Shown here piece after piece: positions 18,604 to 28,434 of a stretch of 64,000 nucleotides of DNA (positions within the stretch are counted from its first letter, which is position 1; the number at the start of each line of letters is the position of its first letter). A program made the translations under genes and the position numbers. The notes under the pieces are model-generated. The model searched no databases. It was given only the letters and a program-made list of their open reading frames with translations, and was not told where the DNA came from. Origin of the DNA: Bacteroidales bacterium. GTDB taxonomy: Bacteria; Bacteroidota; Bacteroidia; Bacteroidales; F082. The stretch spans positions 122,769 through 186,768 of the forward strand of contig JAFXLL010000011.1 in NCBI GenBank assembly GCA_017531225.1, written 5' to 3'.

Positions 18604-20811
18604 ATGAGTCTTTCAGTCGTTTATTGGGTGTTGGCCGCCTCTATTTTGGCGCTGGCATTCGCTTTCTTCTTCTTCAAATCGATGATGAAAGAAGACGAAG
18701 GCACTGATTTAATGAAAAAGATTGCAGCTCACGTCCGTAAGGGCGCTATGGCCTACCTGAAGCAACAGTACAAGGTGGTCATCATCGTCTTTGTCGTGTT
18801 GGCAATCGTGTTTTACGTCATGAGCCTGTTCCATTTGCAGAACGGTATCGTTTGGTTCGCGTTCCTGACGGGTGGTTTCTTCTCGGGCTTGGCTGGTTTC
18901 TTCGGCATGAAGACCGCCACTTACGCTTCGGCTCGTACAGCCAATGCAGCTCGTCGTTCCCTGAACAGCGGTCTTAAGGTCGCTTTCCGTTCAGGTGCTG
19001 TGATGGGTCTTGTGGTTGTGGGTCTTGCACTGCTCGACGTCTCCGTTTGGTTCCTCGTGTTGAAAGGCACCAAGCTGCTCGCTATGGTGGGCGCTGAGGC
19101 TGACCTTGTGACGATCACCACCACCATGCTGACCTTCGGTATGGGTGCTTCCACTCAGGCTTTGTTTGCCCGTGTGGGTGGCGGTATCTACACCAAGGCT
19201 GCTGACGTCGGTGCTGACCTCGTTGGTAAGACCGAGTTCAACATCCCTGAGGATGACCCGCGTAACCCTGCTACCATCGCCGATAACGTTGGTGACAACG
19301 TCGGTGACGTGGCTGGCATGGGCGCTGACCTTTATGAATCATACGCTGGTTCCATCCTGGCTACTATGGCACTGGGTGCTTCCGCTTTTGCTACTTCAGC
19401 CGTTGAAGGTTTGCAGATGAAGGCTGTGCTCGCTCCAATGCTCATCGCTGCCGTGGGTGTGCTCCTTTCATTAATAGGTATCTTCCTGGTTCGCACCAAA
19501 GAGAACGCCGGCATGAAGGAATTGCTGGGTGCCCTCGCTCGTGGAACCAACACTGCTGCCGTGTTGATCGCTGCTGCTACCTTCGGCATCTTCGCCTGGT
19601 TGTTTGGCACCGACACCAACCAATGGTGGCAAGTCTCCTTGTCAGTCGTCGTCGGTCTGCTGGCTGGCGTCATCATCGGCAAGGCTACTGAATATTACAC
19701 TTCACAGAGCTACAAGCCCACTCAGAAGGTGGCTGAAAGCTCCAAGACAGGTCCCGCTACCGTGATCATCTCCGGTCTGGGTCTGGGTATGCTCTCCACC
19801 GCTATCCCGGTGGTCACCGTGGGTGTGGCTATCATTCTGGCTTACCTCTGCGCTAACGGCTTCAGCCTGCAGTTCAATGCTACTAACCTCTCCATGGGTC
19901 TTTATGGCATCGGCATCGCCGCTGTGGGTATGCTTTCCACTCTGGGTATCACCTTGGCTACCGACGCTTACGGCCCCATCGCCGACAACGCTGGCGGTAA
20001 CGCTGAGATGAGCGGCCTCGATCCTGAGGTTCGTAAACGCACCGATGCCCTCGATGCTCTTGGCAACACCACTGCTGCCACTGGTAAGGGCTTCGCCATC
20101 GGTTCTGCCGCTCTGACCGCTCTCGCCCTGTTGGCTTCATACGTTGAAGAAATCAAGATCGCCTTGGTCCGTGTGGGTCAAGACCTGCCGAATGGCGTCG
20201 AAGCAGCTAAGGCCTCGTTGATCGACTTCATGGAGGCTTACAACGTCAACTTGATGAACCCTGTCGTTCTCGTTGGTGTGTTCATAGGTGCCATGATGGC
20301 CTTCGTGTTCTGCGGCATGACCATGAACGCTGTGGGTCGCGCTGCTCAGAAGATGGTTGAAGAGGTTCGCCGTCAGTTCAGCACCATCAAGGGTATCCTT
20401 GAAGGTAAGGCTGAGCCTGACTACGAGCGTTGCGTGGCCATCTCCACCAAGGGCGCTCAGCAAGAAATGCTGGTTCCTTCAATCCTTGCTATCATCGTCC
20501 CGATCCTCACCGGTGTTATCCTCGGTGTTCCTGGCGTCCTCGGTCTGTTGATCGGTGGTCTTGCCACTGGCTTCGTGATGGCTGTGTTCATGGCTAACTC
20601 AGGCGGTGCTTGGGACAATGCCAAGAAGTATGTCGAGGAAGGTAACTTTGGCGGCAAGGGTTCTGACAACCACAAGGCAACCGTCGTTGGCGACACCGTC
20701 GGTGACCCATTCAAAGATACGTCAGGTCCTTCACTGAACATCCTCATCAAGCTGATGAGCATGGTATCCATCGTGATGGCTGGTTTGACCATCACCTGCC
20801 ACCTGCTCTAA
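18604..20811 (+). CDS. hppA: Membrane-bound, K+-dependent pyrophosphatase (probably Na+-pumping)
   Basis: 735 residues, about 16 membrane segments. It hydrolyses PPi and pumps Na+ and/or H+. The substrate motif DNVGDNVGDVAGMGADLYES (about residues 222-241) and the acidic C-terminal motif GDTVGDPFKDTSGP are complete. In the segment GNTTAATGKGFAIGSA the position that is Lys in K+-independent enzymes is Ala, the known mark of K+-dependent enzymes, many of which pump Na+. The cytoplasmic loop GGGIYTKAADVGADLVGK is intact. The ion pumped cannot be settled from this alone. The next genes are antiporters. Confidence 0.95.
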   Translation: MSLSVVYWVLAASILALAFAFFFFKSMMKEDEGTDLMKKIAAHVRKGAMAYLKQQYKVVIIVFVVLAIVFYVMSLFHLQNGIVWFAFLTGGFFSGLAGFFGMKTATYASARTANAARRSLNSGLKVAFRSGAVMGLVVVGLALLDVSVWFLVLKGTKLLAMVGAEADLVTITTTMLTFGMGASTQALFARVGGGIYTKAADVGADLVGKTEFNIPEDDPRNPATIADNVGDNVGDVAGMGADLYESYAGSILATMALGASAFATSAVEGLQMKAVLAPMLIAAVGVLLSLIGIFLVRTKENAGMKELLGALARGTNTAAVLIAAATFGIFAWLFGTDTNQWWQVSLSVVVGLLAGVIIGKATEYYTSQSYKPTQKVAESSKTGPATVIISGLGLGMLSTAIPVVTVGVAIILAYLCANGFSLQFNATNLSMGLYGIGIAAVGMLSTLGITLATDAYGPIADNAGGNAEMSGLDPEVRKRTDALDALGNTTAATGKGFAIGSAALTALALLASYVEEIKIALVRVGQDLPNGVEAAKASLIDFMEAYNVNLMNPVVLVGVFIGAMMAFVFCGMTMNAVGRAAQKMVEEVRRQFSTIKGILEGKAEPDYERCVAISTKGAQQEMLVPSILAIIVPILTGVILGVPGVLGLLIGGLATGFVMAVFMANSGGAWDNAKKYVEEGNFGGKGSDNHKATVVGDTVGDPFKDTSGPSLNILIKLMSMVSIVMAGLTITCHLL

Positions 20812-20830
20812 TTAGTTTAGAAGTTAGAAT

Positions 20831-20868
20831 TGAGAGGTGAGAGGTTTTTCCTTTCACCTCTCATTTTT
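20831..20868 (+). terminator. Stem-loop with T tract after hppA
   Basis: Perfect 10-bp inverted repeat TGAGAGGTGA/TCACCTCTCA around a 13-base loop, followed by five T. Several further copies of TCACCT run up to ATG 20905, so the region may also act as a leader of the antiporter genes. Confidence 0.6.
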
Positions 20869-20904
20869 CACCTATCACCTCTCACCTTTAAACTCTCACC
20901 TTTT

Positions 20905-23187
20905 ATGGAATCGTTACCAGCATTATTCTCCGATCTCGCATTAATACTTGTTACCGCCGGTATCACTACGGTTATTTTTAAGTGGTTGAAACAACCGCTT
21001 GTTTTAGGCTATATCATCGCAGGTATATTGATTGGACCTTATTTTCCATGGTTCCCTGTGGTCGGTGATCATGAGAGCGTGGAGACTTGGAGTGAGATTG
21101 GTATGGTGTTCCTGCTGTTTGCCATCGGATTGGAGTTCAGCTTCAAAAAGCTGAAGAAACAAGCAGGTACGGTGGGTATCACGGCACTGACGGAGTTGGT
21201 GTCCATGTGCGTCATCGGATTCCTGTTGGGTAAGCTGTTGGGCTGGTCACGGATGGATTGCATCTTCCTTGGAGCCATGCTTTCCATGTCGTCAACGACC
21301 ATTATCGCCAAGGCTTTCGAAGACTTGAAGATGAAAGGGGAGAAGTTCACCGGTAGCGTCATCGGTGTGCTGGTGGTCGAGGATTTGGCTGCCATCTTGA
21401 TGATGGTGATTTTGTCAACCCTGGCGGTCAGTACCACCCTGAATGGTAGTGAACTGCTGTATAGCGTGATCAAACTGGTGTTCTTCCTGCTGGTATGGTA
21501 TGTGGGTGGCGTGTTTATCATCCCAACCATCTTGAAGTGGACACGTAAGTTTATGTCGGAAGAGACCTTGACCGTGTTTGCCGTAGGCCTATGCTTCTCC
21601 ATGGTATGGTTGGCCAACAAAGCAGGTTTCTCCTCAGCTCTTGGCGCATTCATTATGGGTTCCATCTTGGCTGAGACTCTTGAGGCTGAGATGATCCATA
21701 AACTCACCACACCCATCAAAAACCTGTTCGGAGCCCTGTTCTTTGTCTCGGTAGGTATGATGGTCAACCCGGTTATCCTGGTGCAATACTGGTGGCAGGT
21801 CTTGGTCATCACCGTAGTGGTGGTCGTGCTCAAGTCTTTGAGCTCTGGCATTGGTATGCTGTTCTCGGGCGACAACTTGCGTAACTCGGTCCGTGCAGGC
21901 GTGTGCTTCGGTCAAATTGGAGAGTTCTCATTCATCATCGCCACGGTGGGTATCAGCTTCGGCGTCATTGACAACTTCATGTATCCCATCATCGTTTCGG
22001 TGTCTATCATCACTACGTTCCTCACACCTTATTTGATTAAAGGTGGCGACCCGTTGTATCACTGGATCGAGCGCAAATTCCCTGACAAATTTGTGAAATA
22101 CCTGGAGAACAAAGATAAAAAAATCAAGAAAAAGAACGGTAAATGGGTGACTTTCAGATCGTTTATTATCGGTCATTTTAAAAGCATTGTCATTTATTCG
22201 TTCCTCGTTTTTGCCTTGATGCTCATCTGTTTCTCCTTACTCTCCTTGTTGATCGGTCATACGAGCATACCAATGTCCATCACGGTCTTGATCTCCTTAG
22301 CCGTCACTTTGGTGGTGACATCGCCGCTTATCTGGGCTCTTGGCTATAAGCGCGAACTGGAACGCGACACGATCGACAGTATCATGAAAAAGGAAGCAAG
22401 CCGTCGGATCGTCAGATTTGTCTATATCCTGCGTTTTATTTTGGCATGGTTCTTAGCTTTTTTGGTGATCCGTCACTACCTGGACGATAAATTCTGGCAG
22501 TCCGTCGGAATCCAAATGAACTCGATTATCATGGCAACTGTAGCGGCATTGGCATATATGCTTTTGATGCGTGGCATCAGTCCGGCCATGAAATGGTATG
22601 AGCGCATCGAAGCTCGTTTTCTTGATAACTTCAATAAGCGTCAGGCCCAACATTCGTTCATATTGCCCACGGTGCTGCAAGACAACTTCACGATGGAGAA
22701 GATGAGCTTGAGTCCAAAAAGCACCTATATTGGAAAGAGCATTCGCCATTGCGACTTCTATTCCGCATACAATATCACTGTGGTTTGTGTGGAGCGTGCT
22801 GATGAGTTTTATGACCTGCCAAGGCGCGATTTTGTGCTGTTCCCGTCTGATATCATCACATTCCTGGGCACTGAGGAAGAATTGGGTAAACTGAGACCTT
22901 TCGTGGAAGTGGAGGATGAAGTGCTTGTGAAAGAACGTCCTGTAAGCGAGATGGAGATCCACTATTCAGTGGTGAGTGAGGGAAGCAATTATTTAGGCGT
23001 TTCGTTGCACGACACCGATCTCCGCAACCGCTATAACGCCTTGGTGATTGCCGTTGAGCGTGATGACGACTTTATCCTGAATCCAGCACCGTCAGTAGTG
23101 TTCCAGAAAGACGATACGGTGTGGTTTGTGGCCACTGAGGCAAAAGCGGAAGCATTGCTGAAGGAAGCCTATGTAAATGAACAATAA
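20905..23187 (+). CDS. CPA2-type cation:proton antiporter with C-terminal RCK_C domains (copy 1)
   Basis: 760 residues from ATG 20905. An upstream in-frame start at 20830 would add 25 low-complexity residues encoded by the terminator and repeat region; ATG 20905 aligns exactly with the start of the paralogue (MESLPALFSDLALILVTAG). Residues about 1-390 form a 12-13 TM Na+/H+ exchanger domain (VVEDLAAILMMV, GAFIMGSILAET, QIGEFSFI). Four further membrane segments follow (about 430-580), then two RCK_C/TrkA_C-like domains. The cation could be Na+ or K+. Confidence 0.87.
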   Translation: MESLPALFSDLALILVTAGITTVIFKWLKQPLVLGYIIAGILIGPYFPWFPVVGDHESVETWSEIGMVFLLFAIGLEFSFKKLKKQAGTVGITALTELVSMCVIGFLLGKLLGWSRMDCIFLGAMLSMSSTTIIAKAFEDLKMKGEKFTGSVIGVLVVEDLAAILMMVILSTLAVSTTLNGSELLYSVIKLVFFLLVWYVGGVFIIPTILKWTRKFMSEETLTVFAVGLCFSMVWLANKAGFSSALGAFIMGSILAETLEAEMIHKLTTPIKNLFGALFFVSVGMMVNPVILVQYWWQVLVITVVVVVLKSLSSGIGMLFSGDNLRNSVRAGVCFGQIGEFSFIIATVGISFGVIDNFMYPIIVSVSIITTFLTPYLIKGGDPLYHWIERKFPDKFVKYLENKDKKIKKKNGKWVTFRSFIIGHFKSIVIYSFLVFALMLICFSLLSLLIGHTSIPMSITVLISLAVTLVVTSPLIWALGYKRELERDTIDSIMKKEASRRIVRFVYILRFILAWFLAFLVIRHYLDDKFWQSVGIQMNSIIMATVAALAYMLLMRGISPAMKWYERIEARFLDNFNKRQAQHSFILPTVLQDNFTMEKMSLSPKSTYIGKSIRHCDFYSAYNITVVCVERADEFYDLPRRDFVLFPSDIITFLGTEEELGKLRPFVEVEDEVLVKERPVSEMEIHYSVVSEGSNYLGVSLHDTDLRNRYNALVIAVERDDDFILNPAPSVVFQKDDTVWFVATEAKAEALLKEAYVNEQ

Positions 23188-23205
23188 ACTTTACCCCTAT
23201 AAACT

Positions 23206-25467
23206 ATGGAATCCCTACCCGCGTTATTTTCCGATCTTGCTCTAATACTCGTTACCGCTGGTGTTACCACCGTGATTTTCAAATGGTTGAAACAGCCTGT
23301 GGTATTGGGTTACATCATCGCCGGTTTCTTGATCGGTCCCAACTTCGAATGGTTTCCTGTGATCAAGGACCACACCAGCGTGGAGACCTGGAGTGAGATT
23401 GGCATGGTGTTCATGCTGTTCGGTATTGGGTTGGAATTCAGTTTCAAGAAGCTGAAGAAAGTAGGAGGGACGGTGGGCATCACCGCCTTGACCGAGCTGG
23501 TGACCATGTGTTTGGTAGGATTCCTGTTGGGTAAGATATTGGGCTGGTCGCAAATGGAGTGCATCTTCCTTGGCGCCATGCTGTCTATCTCTTCAACGAC
23601 CATCATCGCCAAGGCTTTTGAGGATATGAAGCTGTATCGCGAAAAGTTCAGCGGTAACGTCATCGGAGAGCTTGTGGTGGAGGATCTGGAGGCGGTGCTG
23701 TTGATGGTGATTCTCTCAACTTTGGCTGTGAGCAAGACCTTCGACGGCATGCAGCTGGTGACCAGTATGGTGAAATTGGGATTCTTCTTGGTAGTTTGGT
23801 TCTTGGGCGGCATCTTCATCGTGCCTACGGTGCTGCGTTGGGCCCGCAAATTCATGTCGGAAGAGACTTTGACGGTGTTTTCCGTGGGCCTATGCTTCAT
23901 GATGGTTGTGCTGGCTAATTTAGCGGGTTTCTCGTCGGCTTTAGGCGCCTTCATCATGGGCTCTATCCTTGCTGAGACCCTTGAGGCCGAGATGATTCAC
24001 AAGCTTACCACCCCCATTAAAAACCTCTTCGGCGCCATCTTCTTTGTGTCGGTAGGTATGTTGGTCGATCCTCAAATCTTGGTGGATTACTGGTGGCAGA
24101 TCCTTGTAGTAACCATTGTGCTACTTGTCTTCAAGCCTATGAGTAATGTGGCCGGACGTATCCTGGCTGGTTTAGGCTTAAAACAGGCCATGCAGGGCGG
24201 CTTCTGCTTCTGCCAGATCGGTGAGTTCTCCTTCATCATCGCTACCTTGGGTCTCAACTATGGCGTGATCAACGAGTTCCTTTACCCGATCATTGTTTCG
24301 GTGTCCATCATCACCACCTTCATTACCCCGTATGCCATCAAGGCGGCTGTTCCTACTTACGAGTGGGTGACCCGTAGCTTCCCCAAACGTTGGATCGACA
24401 AACTGGAGAACAGCGATTTGGGCCTTAAGGTCAGAAGTGGCAAGAAGGTGAACATGGTCAGTTTTGTCACCCGTCAATTCAAGAATATCGTCATCTATCT
24501 GGCCATCATCATTGCGGTGATGCTGATCTGTTTCTTCCTGAGTACTTTCATCATGCGTTATGTGCCAGTGCCATGGAATTCGGCCATCAGCACGGCGTTT
24601 TGCCTGATAATGCTGTCGCCTTTCCTTTGGGCAATGGGTTTCAAGCATACCTTGGCCAACACCACCAAAAAGTTGATGGAAGCCAGCAAGTTCAACAAGA
24701 CGCTTATTCTCATTGTGTTTGTCATCCGTTTCATCATCGTTTGGGTGACGGCATGCAGTGTGATTCGCCATTTCCTGAATGAGCCTTTCTGGAGTATCCT
24801 GCACATTGGGTCGCCTTGGTTCCGCTTCATCAATGTCGGCTTCGGATTGATCTATGCCATCATGTTGCGTGTGCTCAGTCCCGCCATGCGATTCTACAAG
24901 CGCATTGAGCAGCGCTTCATGGATAACCTCAACAAGCGTCAGCAGTCACAGGTGTTTGCCATCCCTGAGATCTTGCAGGAGAACTGCCATTTGCAGAAGA
25001 TGACGTTAAGCCCTGATAGCGTTTATTCCGGAAAGTTGATCAAGGACACGGACTTCCGTGATAATTATAACGTGAGCGTGGTGAGTGTGGAGCGTGGCAA
25101 ACACGTGTTTGAGCTGCCTAAGTCCGACTTCCAGTTGTTCCCGTTCGACAAGCTTACCTTTGTGGGCCATGAGGATCATTTACGTCTGCTTCAAGGTAAG
25201 ATTGAGGTCTTTGACGAGCAGTTGATTCAAGAGCATGAGGAGAGCGAAGTCGACCTCTTCAAGGTAGAGGTGAAGCCCGGCAGTCCCTTTGTGGATGTGG
25301 CTTTGATGGACTCCGGCCTTGCCGATAAGTTCGATACTATGGTGATCGCCATTGAGCGTGACGGACAGTTTATCCTGAATCCTTCAGCGCGTATTACTTT
25401 CCAGCCTAACGATCTCGTTTGGTTCGTTGCCCAAAAGGACAAAGCTGAAATCCTGATGAGTGTATGA
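23206..25467 (+). CDS. CPA2-type cation:proton antiporter with C-terminal RCK_C domains (copy 2)
   Basis: 753 residues, a tandem duplicate of the preceding gene, 18 bases downstream of it. The membrane domain is nearly identical in layout, but the helix motif reads VVEDLEAVLLMV where copy 1 has VVEDLAAILMMV, and GLGLKQAMQGGFCF replaces the corresponding loop, so ion preference or regulation may differ. Two RCK_C-like domains occupy about 610-753. It overlaps topB by ATGA. Confidence 0.87.
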   Translation: MESLPALFSDLALILVTAGVTTVIFKWLKQPVVLGYIIAGFLIGPNFEWFPVIKDHTSVETWSEIGMVFMLFGIGLEFSFKKLKKVGGTVGITALTELVTMCLVGFLLGKILGWSQMECIFLGAMLSISSTTIIAKAFEDMKLYREKFSGNVIGELVVEDLEAVLLMVILSTLAVSKTFDGMQLVTSMVKLGFFLVVWFLGGIFIVPTVLRWARKFMSEETLTVFSVGLCFMMVVLANLAGFSSALGAFIMGSILAETLEAEMIHKLTTPIKNLFGAIFFVSVGMLVDPQILVDYWWQILVVTIVLLVFKPMSNVAGRILAGLGLKQAMQGGFCFCQIGEFSFIIATLGLNYGVINEFLYPIIVSVSIITTFITPYAIKAAVPTYEWVTRSFPKRWIDKLENSDLGLKVRSGKKVNMVSFVTRQFKNIVIYLAIIIAVMLICFFLSTFIMRYVPVPWNSAISTAFCLIMLSPFLWAMGFKHTLANTTKKLMEASKFNKTLILIVFVIRFIIVWVTACSVIRHFLNEPFWSILHIGSPWFRFINVGFGLIYAIMLRVLSPAMRFYKRIEQRFMDNLNKRQQSQVFAIPEILQENCHLQKMTLSPDSVYSGKLIKDTDFRDNYNVSVVSVERGKHVFELPKSDFQLFPFDKLTFVGHEDHLRLLQGKIEVFDEQLIQEHEESEVDLFKVEVKPGSPFVDVALMDSGLADKFDTMVIAIERDGQFILNPSARITFQPNDLVWFVAQKDKAEILMSV

Positions 25468-27245
25468 TCGTTTGTATCGCGGAGAAACCGAGTGTAGCGC
25501 GTGACATCGCGAAGGTGCTGGGTGCCAACCAGGCCCATGATGGCTATATGGAAGGCAATGGCTACCAGGTGACTTGGACGTTCGGACACCTTTGCACCTT
25601 GAAGGAACCGCAGGATTACACGGATCAGTGGAAGGCCTGGGCTTTGACCCGTCTGCCGATGATTCCTCAGCGTTTTGGCATCAAGTTGATTGCCGACAAG
25701 GGCGTGGAGAAGCAGTTTAAGATCATTGAATCGTTGTTCCAGAAGGCTGACAGCATCGTGAACTGCGGTGATGCCGGCCAGGAGGGAGAGCTCATCCAGC
25801 GTTGGGTGATGCAGAAGGCCTTGGTGAAGTGTCCCGTCAAGCGCCTCTGGATCTCGTCGTTGACCGAAGAATCCATCCGTGAAGGCTTCAAGACCTTGAA
25901 GGATCAATCGGAATACCAATCCTTGTATGAAGCAGGCTTGTCAAGAGCCATTGGCGATTGGCTGTTAGGCATGAATGCCACCCGACTCTATACCTTGAAG
26001 TACGGTCAGAACCGGCAGGTGTTGTCGATCGGACGTGTTCAGACGCCCACTTTGGCGTTGATCGTGAAGCGCTATCAGGAGATCCAGAACTTCAAGCCCG
26101 AGGCTTATTGGGTGCTGTCTACAGTGTATCGCGACACTACTTTTACGGCCACTAAAGGCAAGTATGGTTCCGTTGAAGACGGCCAAAAGGACTTGCAGAG
26201 CGTTGAAGGGAAAGAGTTTACCGTAACGGATATTGATACCAAGAAAGGCAAGGAGGCGCCGCCGAAGCTGTATGACTTGACTTCGTTGCAGGTGGAGTGT
26301 AACAAGAAGTATAACATGTCGGCCGAGCAGACGTTGCAGACCATCCAGAGCCTTTACGAAAAGAAATACACTACCTATCCTCGTGTCGATACCACATATT
26401 TGAGCGACGATATCTATCCGAAGTGTCCCGATATCTTGTCAAAACTCGCCAATTATGCCGAGCTGACGGCTCCGTTGGCAGGCAAGAAGCTGCCCAAAAG
26501 CAAGAAGGTGTTCGACAACAGCAAGGTCACTGACCACCATGCCATCATTCCAACGGGTGTGGTGCCACAGGGCTTGTCCATGGCCGAGAGTCAGGTGTAT
26601 GACGAGGTTTGTCGCCATTTCATCGCCGTGTTTTATCCTGATTGCCAGTTTGCCACGACTACCGTCTTAGGTAAGGTGGAAGAGGTGGAATTCAAGACTT
26701 CGGGCAAGCAGATCCTTGATCCGGGTTGGCGAGTTGTCATCAAGCCGGTGAAGCAGGACGAGGAGAAGAAAGAAGGGCAGGAGGATGAGGAAAAAACGCT
26801 TCCCATCTTTGAGAAAGGCGAGCATGGTCCTCACAAGCCACAATTGACTGAGAAGTGGACTACGCCTCCAAAACCATATACTGAAGCTACCTTGCTTCGT
26901 GCCATGGAAACGGCAGGTAAGCTTGTGGATGATGAATCCCTCCGCGAGGTGATGAAGGAAAATGGCATTGGCCGTCCGTCCACTCGTGCTGCCATCATCG
27001 AGACCCTTTTCAAACGCAACTATATCCGTAAGGTTCGCAAGAGTTTGGAGCCCACGCCCACGGGCATCGAGCTCATCGGCTTGATCCATGAGGAGTTGTT
27101 GAAGAGCGCTGAACTCACTGGCATCTGGGAAAAGAAACTCCGTGAGATCGAGCAGCACAAATACGAAGCTCGACAGTTCATCGAGGAACTGAAGCAGATG
27201 GTTGTGCAGATTGTCAATCAGGTGATGCGCGACGGCTTTAACTGA
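25464..27245 (+). CDS. topB: DNA topoisomerase III
   Basis: 593 residues. Type IA topoisomerase: Toprim domain MIVCIAEKPSVARDIAKVLG at the N-terminus with the acidic NCGDAGQEGELIQR motif (about residues 98-111), SIGRVQTPTLALIV, the active-site Tyr in YTTYPRVDTTYLS (about 297-309) and HHAIIPT. The protein ends soon after GIELIGLIHEELLKS with no C-terminal zinc ribbons, so it is a short form. The start overlaps the antiporter stop, and the end overlaps the convergent pncB gene by 8 bases. Coupling to antiporters has no evident functional meaning. Confidence 0.93.
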   Translation: MIVCIAEKPSVARDIAKVLGANQAHDGYMEGNGYQVTWTFGHLCTLKEPQDYTDQWKAWALTRLPMIPQRFGIKLIADKGVEKQFKIIESLFQKADSIVNCGDAGQEGELIQRWVMQKALVKCPVKRLWISSLTEESIREGFKTLKDQSEYQSLYEAGLSRAIGDWLLGMNATRLYTLKYGQNRQVLSIGRVQTPTLALIVKRYQEIQNFKPEAYWVLSTVYRDTTFTATKGKYGSVEDGQKDLQSVEGKEFTVTDIDTKKGKEAPPKLYDLTSLQVECNKKYNMSAEQTLQTIQSLYEKKYTTYPRVDTTYLSDDIYPKCPDILSKLANYAELTAPLAGKKLPKSKKVFDNSKVTDHHAIIPTGVVPQGLSMAESQVYDEVCRHFIAVFYPDCQFATTTVLGKVEEVEFKTSGKQILDPGWRVVIKPVKQDEEKKEGQEDEEKTLPIFEKGEHGPHKPQLTEKWTTPPKPYTEATLLRAMETAGKLVDDESLREVMKENGIGRPSTRAAIIETLFKRNYIRKVRKSLEPTPTGIELIGLIHEELLKSAELTGIWEKKLREIEQHKYEARQFIEELKQMVVQIVNQVMRDGFN

Positions 27246-28431
27246 TTTCCAGCGTCTTCTTGCAGATCTCGATTTCCTCGGGATCGCCAGTGTATTTGCC
27301 GTGGTCGTCGGAGAGTTTCACCACCTTCTTCCAGGTACGTTTCTCAGTAATCTTGGCAGCCGTAAGTTTCACCACGATGTTCATGGCCTTCACGTTGTCG
27401 ACGTCGCAGGTGAGATGGGTGCCGATGCCGTAGGAGTCCATCATGCGGCCGTTCACGGCCTCGTGGATGGCGATAGCCTCATCCACGTTCAGCCCATTGC
27501 TGAAGATGATGGATTTATGCGATGGATCGATGCCCAACTCATGGTATTTGGCGATGATCTCTTCCAGAGCTTCATAATTGTCGCCACTGTCGACGCGGAG
27601 ACCGTCAAATAACTTTGCATGTAGCATAGTGAAGTTCTGGAAGAAAGCCTTGCGGGTATAGGTGTCATAAAGGAACACGCCCAAGCTGCCGGCATACACC
27701 TCCTGCCAGTAATCCATGGCGAGGTAGTTGGCCTCGTTGTAGCCATAGAGCGAACAGGTCTCAATGAACTGATGGCTCATGGTGCCAATGGGGGTGAGGT
27801 CGTACTTCATAGCCAGCAACACATTCGAGGTGCCCACGAAGCAGGTCTTGGTGAACTGCTTCTGTGCCTCGATGAAACTGCGAATCACCATGTCCTGATG
27901 CTCGAACGAGAAACGGCGGCGGGTGCCAAAGTCGCTAAACTTCACGCCATTGCCAATCAGGCGGATGCCTTTGTCGTACGATTTCTTATATTCCTTTTCG
28001 GCATCGTAATGCTCAAACTCGCCTTTCAGCTCATGCGAGAGCTCCGAAACGGTAGCCAGGATCGGCATCTCCCAAAACACGGTGCGCCACAGCAGTCCGG
28101 TGACGGTGATGTGGAGATGGCCCTCAGCGTCTTGTTCCACCTCGACTTCCGATGACTTCAGTTTGAAGCCTTTCAGGAAGGTGAAGAACCACAGCGGGAA
28201 GTAATAGCATTTCTGTTTCATGAAACGCGCCTCTTCGTCAGTGATTCGGAGGTCTTCCAGCATCTTGAATTGCTCTTTCAGCTTTTCAGCGAAGCCTTCG
28301 GGGTAAACGGAGTTGTTGCGGTCCACAAAGGTGTATTGACCCATGGCGCGCGGGAACTTCTGTAGATAGGCGTAGCACACGCTAAACGTGTACAAATCGT
28401 TGTCTAACAGGCTGTTGATGATTCTTCTCAT
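27238..28431 (-). CDS. pncB: Nicotinate phosphoribosyltransferase
   Basis: 397 residues. It converts nicotinate and PRPP to nicotinate mononucleotide in NAD salvage. Typical features: LLDNDLYTFSVCYAYLQKFP at the N-terminus, GTRRRFSFEHQ (about residue 167, with the phosphoribosyl-binding residues), GTSNVLLA and the MSHQF motif with the phosphorylated-His region, then DSGDN and IIFSNGLNVDEA. Last gene of the minus-strand phosphate-transport cluster, 3 bases after the second DUF47 gene, suggesting cotranscription. Confidence 0.93.
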   Translation of the reverse strand: MRRIINSLLDNDLYTFSVCYAYLQKFPRAMGQYTFVDRNNSVYPEGFAEKLKEQFKMLEDLRITDEEARFMKQKCYYFPLWFFTFLKGFKLKSSEVEVEQDAEGHLHITVTGLLWRTVFWEMPILATVSELSHELKGEFEHYDAEKEYKKSYDKGIRLIGNGVKFSDFGTRRRFSFEHQDMVIRSFIEAQKQFTKTCFVGTSNVLLAMKYDLTPIGTMSHQFIETCSLYGYNEANYLAMDYWQEVYAGSLGVFLYDTYTRKAFFQNFTMLHAKLFDGLRVDSGDNYEALEEIIAKYHELGIDPSHKSIIFSNGLNVDEAIAIHEAVNGRMMDSYGIGTHLTCDVDNVKAMNIVVKLTAAKITEKRTWKKVVKLSDDHGKYTGDPEEIEICKKTLEIS

Positions 28432-28434
28432 GGC

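Noticed and set aside
20830-20904. 25-residue N-terminal extension of the first antiporter
   Set aside because: It is encoded by the terminator and TCACCT repeats, and the paralogue starts exactly at the internal Met.
20869-20904. Short TCACCT direct repeats before the first antiporter as a CRISPR-like or operator array
   Set aside because: Only a few 6-base copies with irregular spacing; more likely degenerate low-complexity sequence around the terminator.
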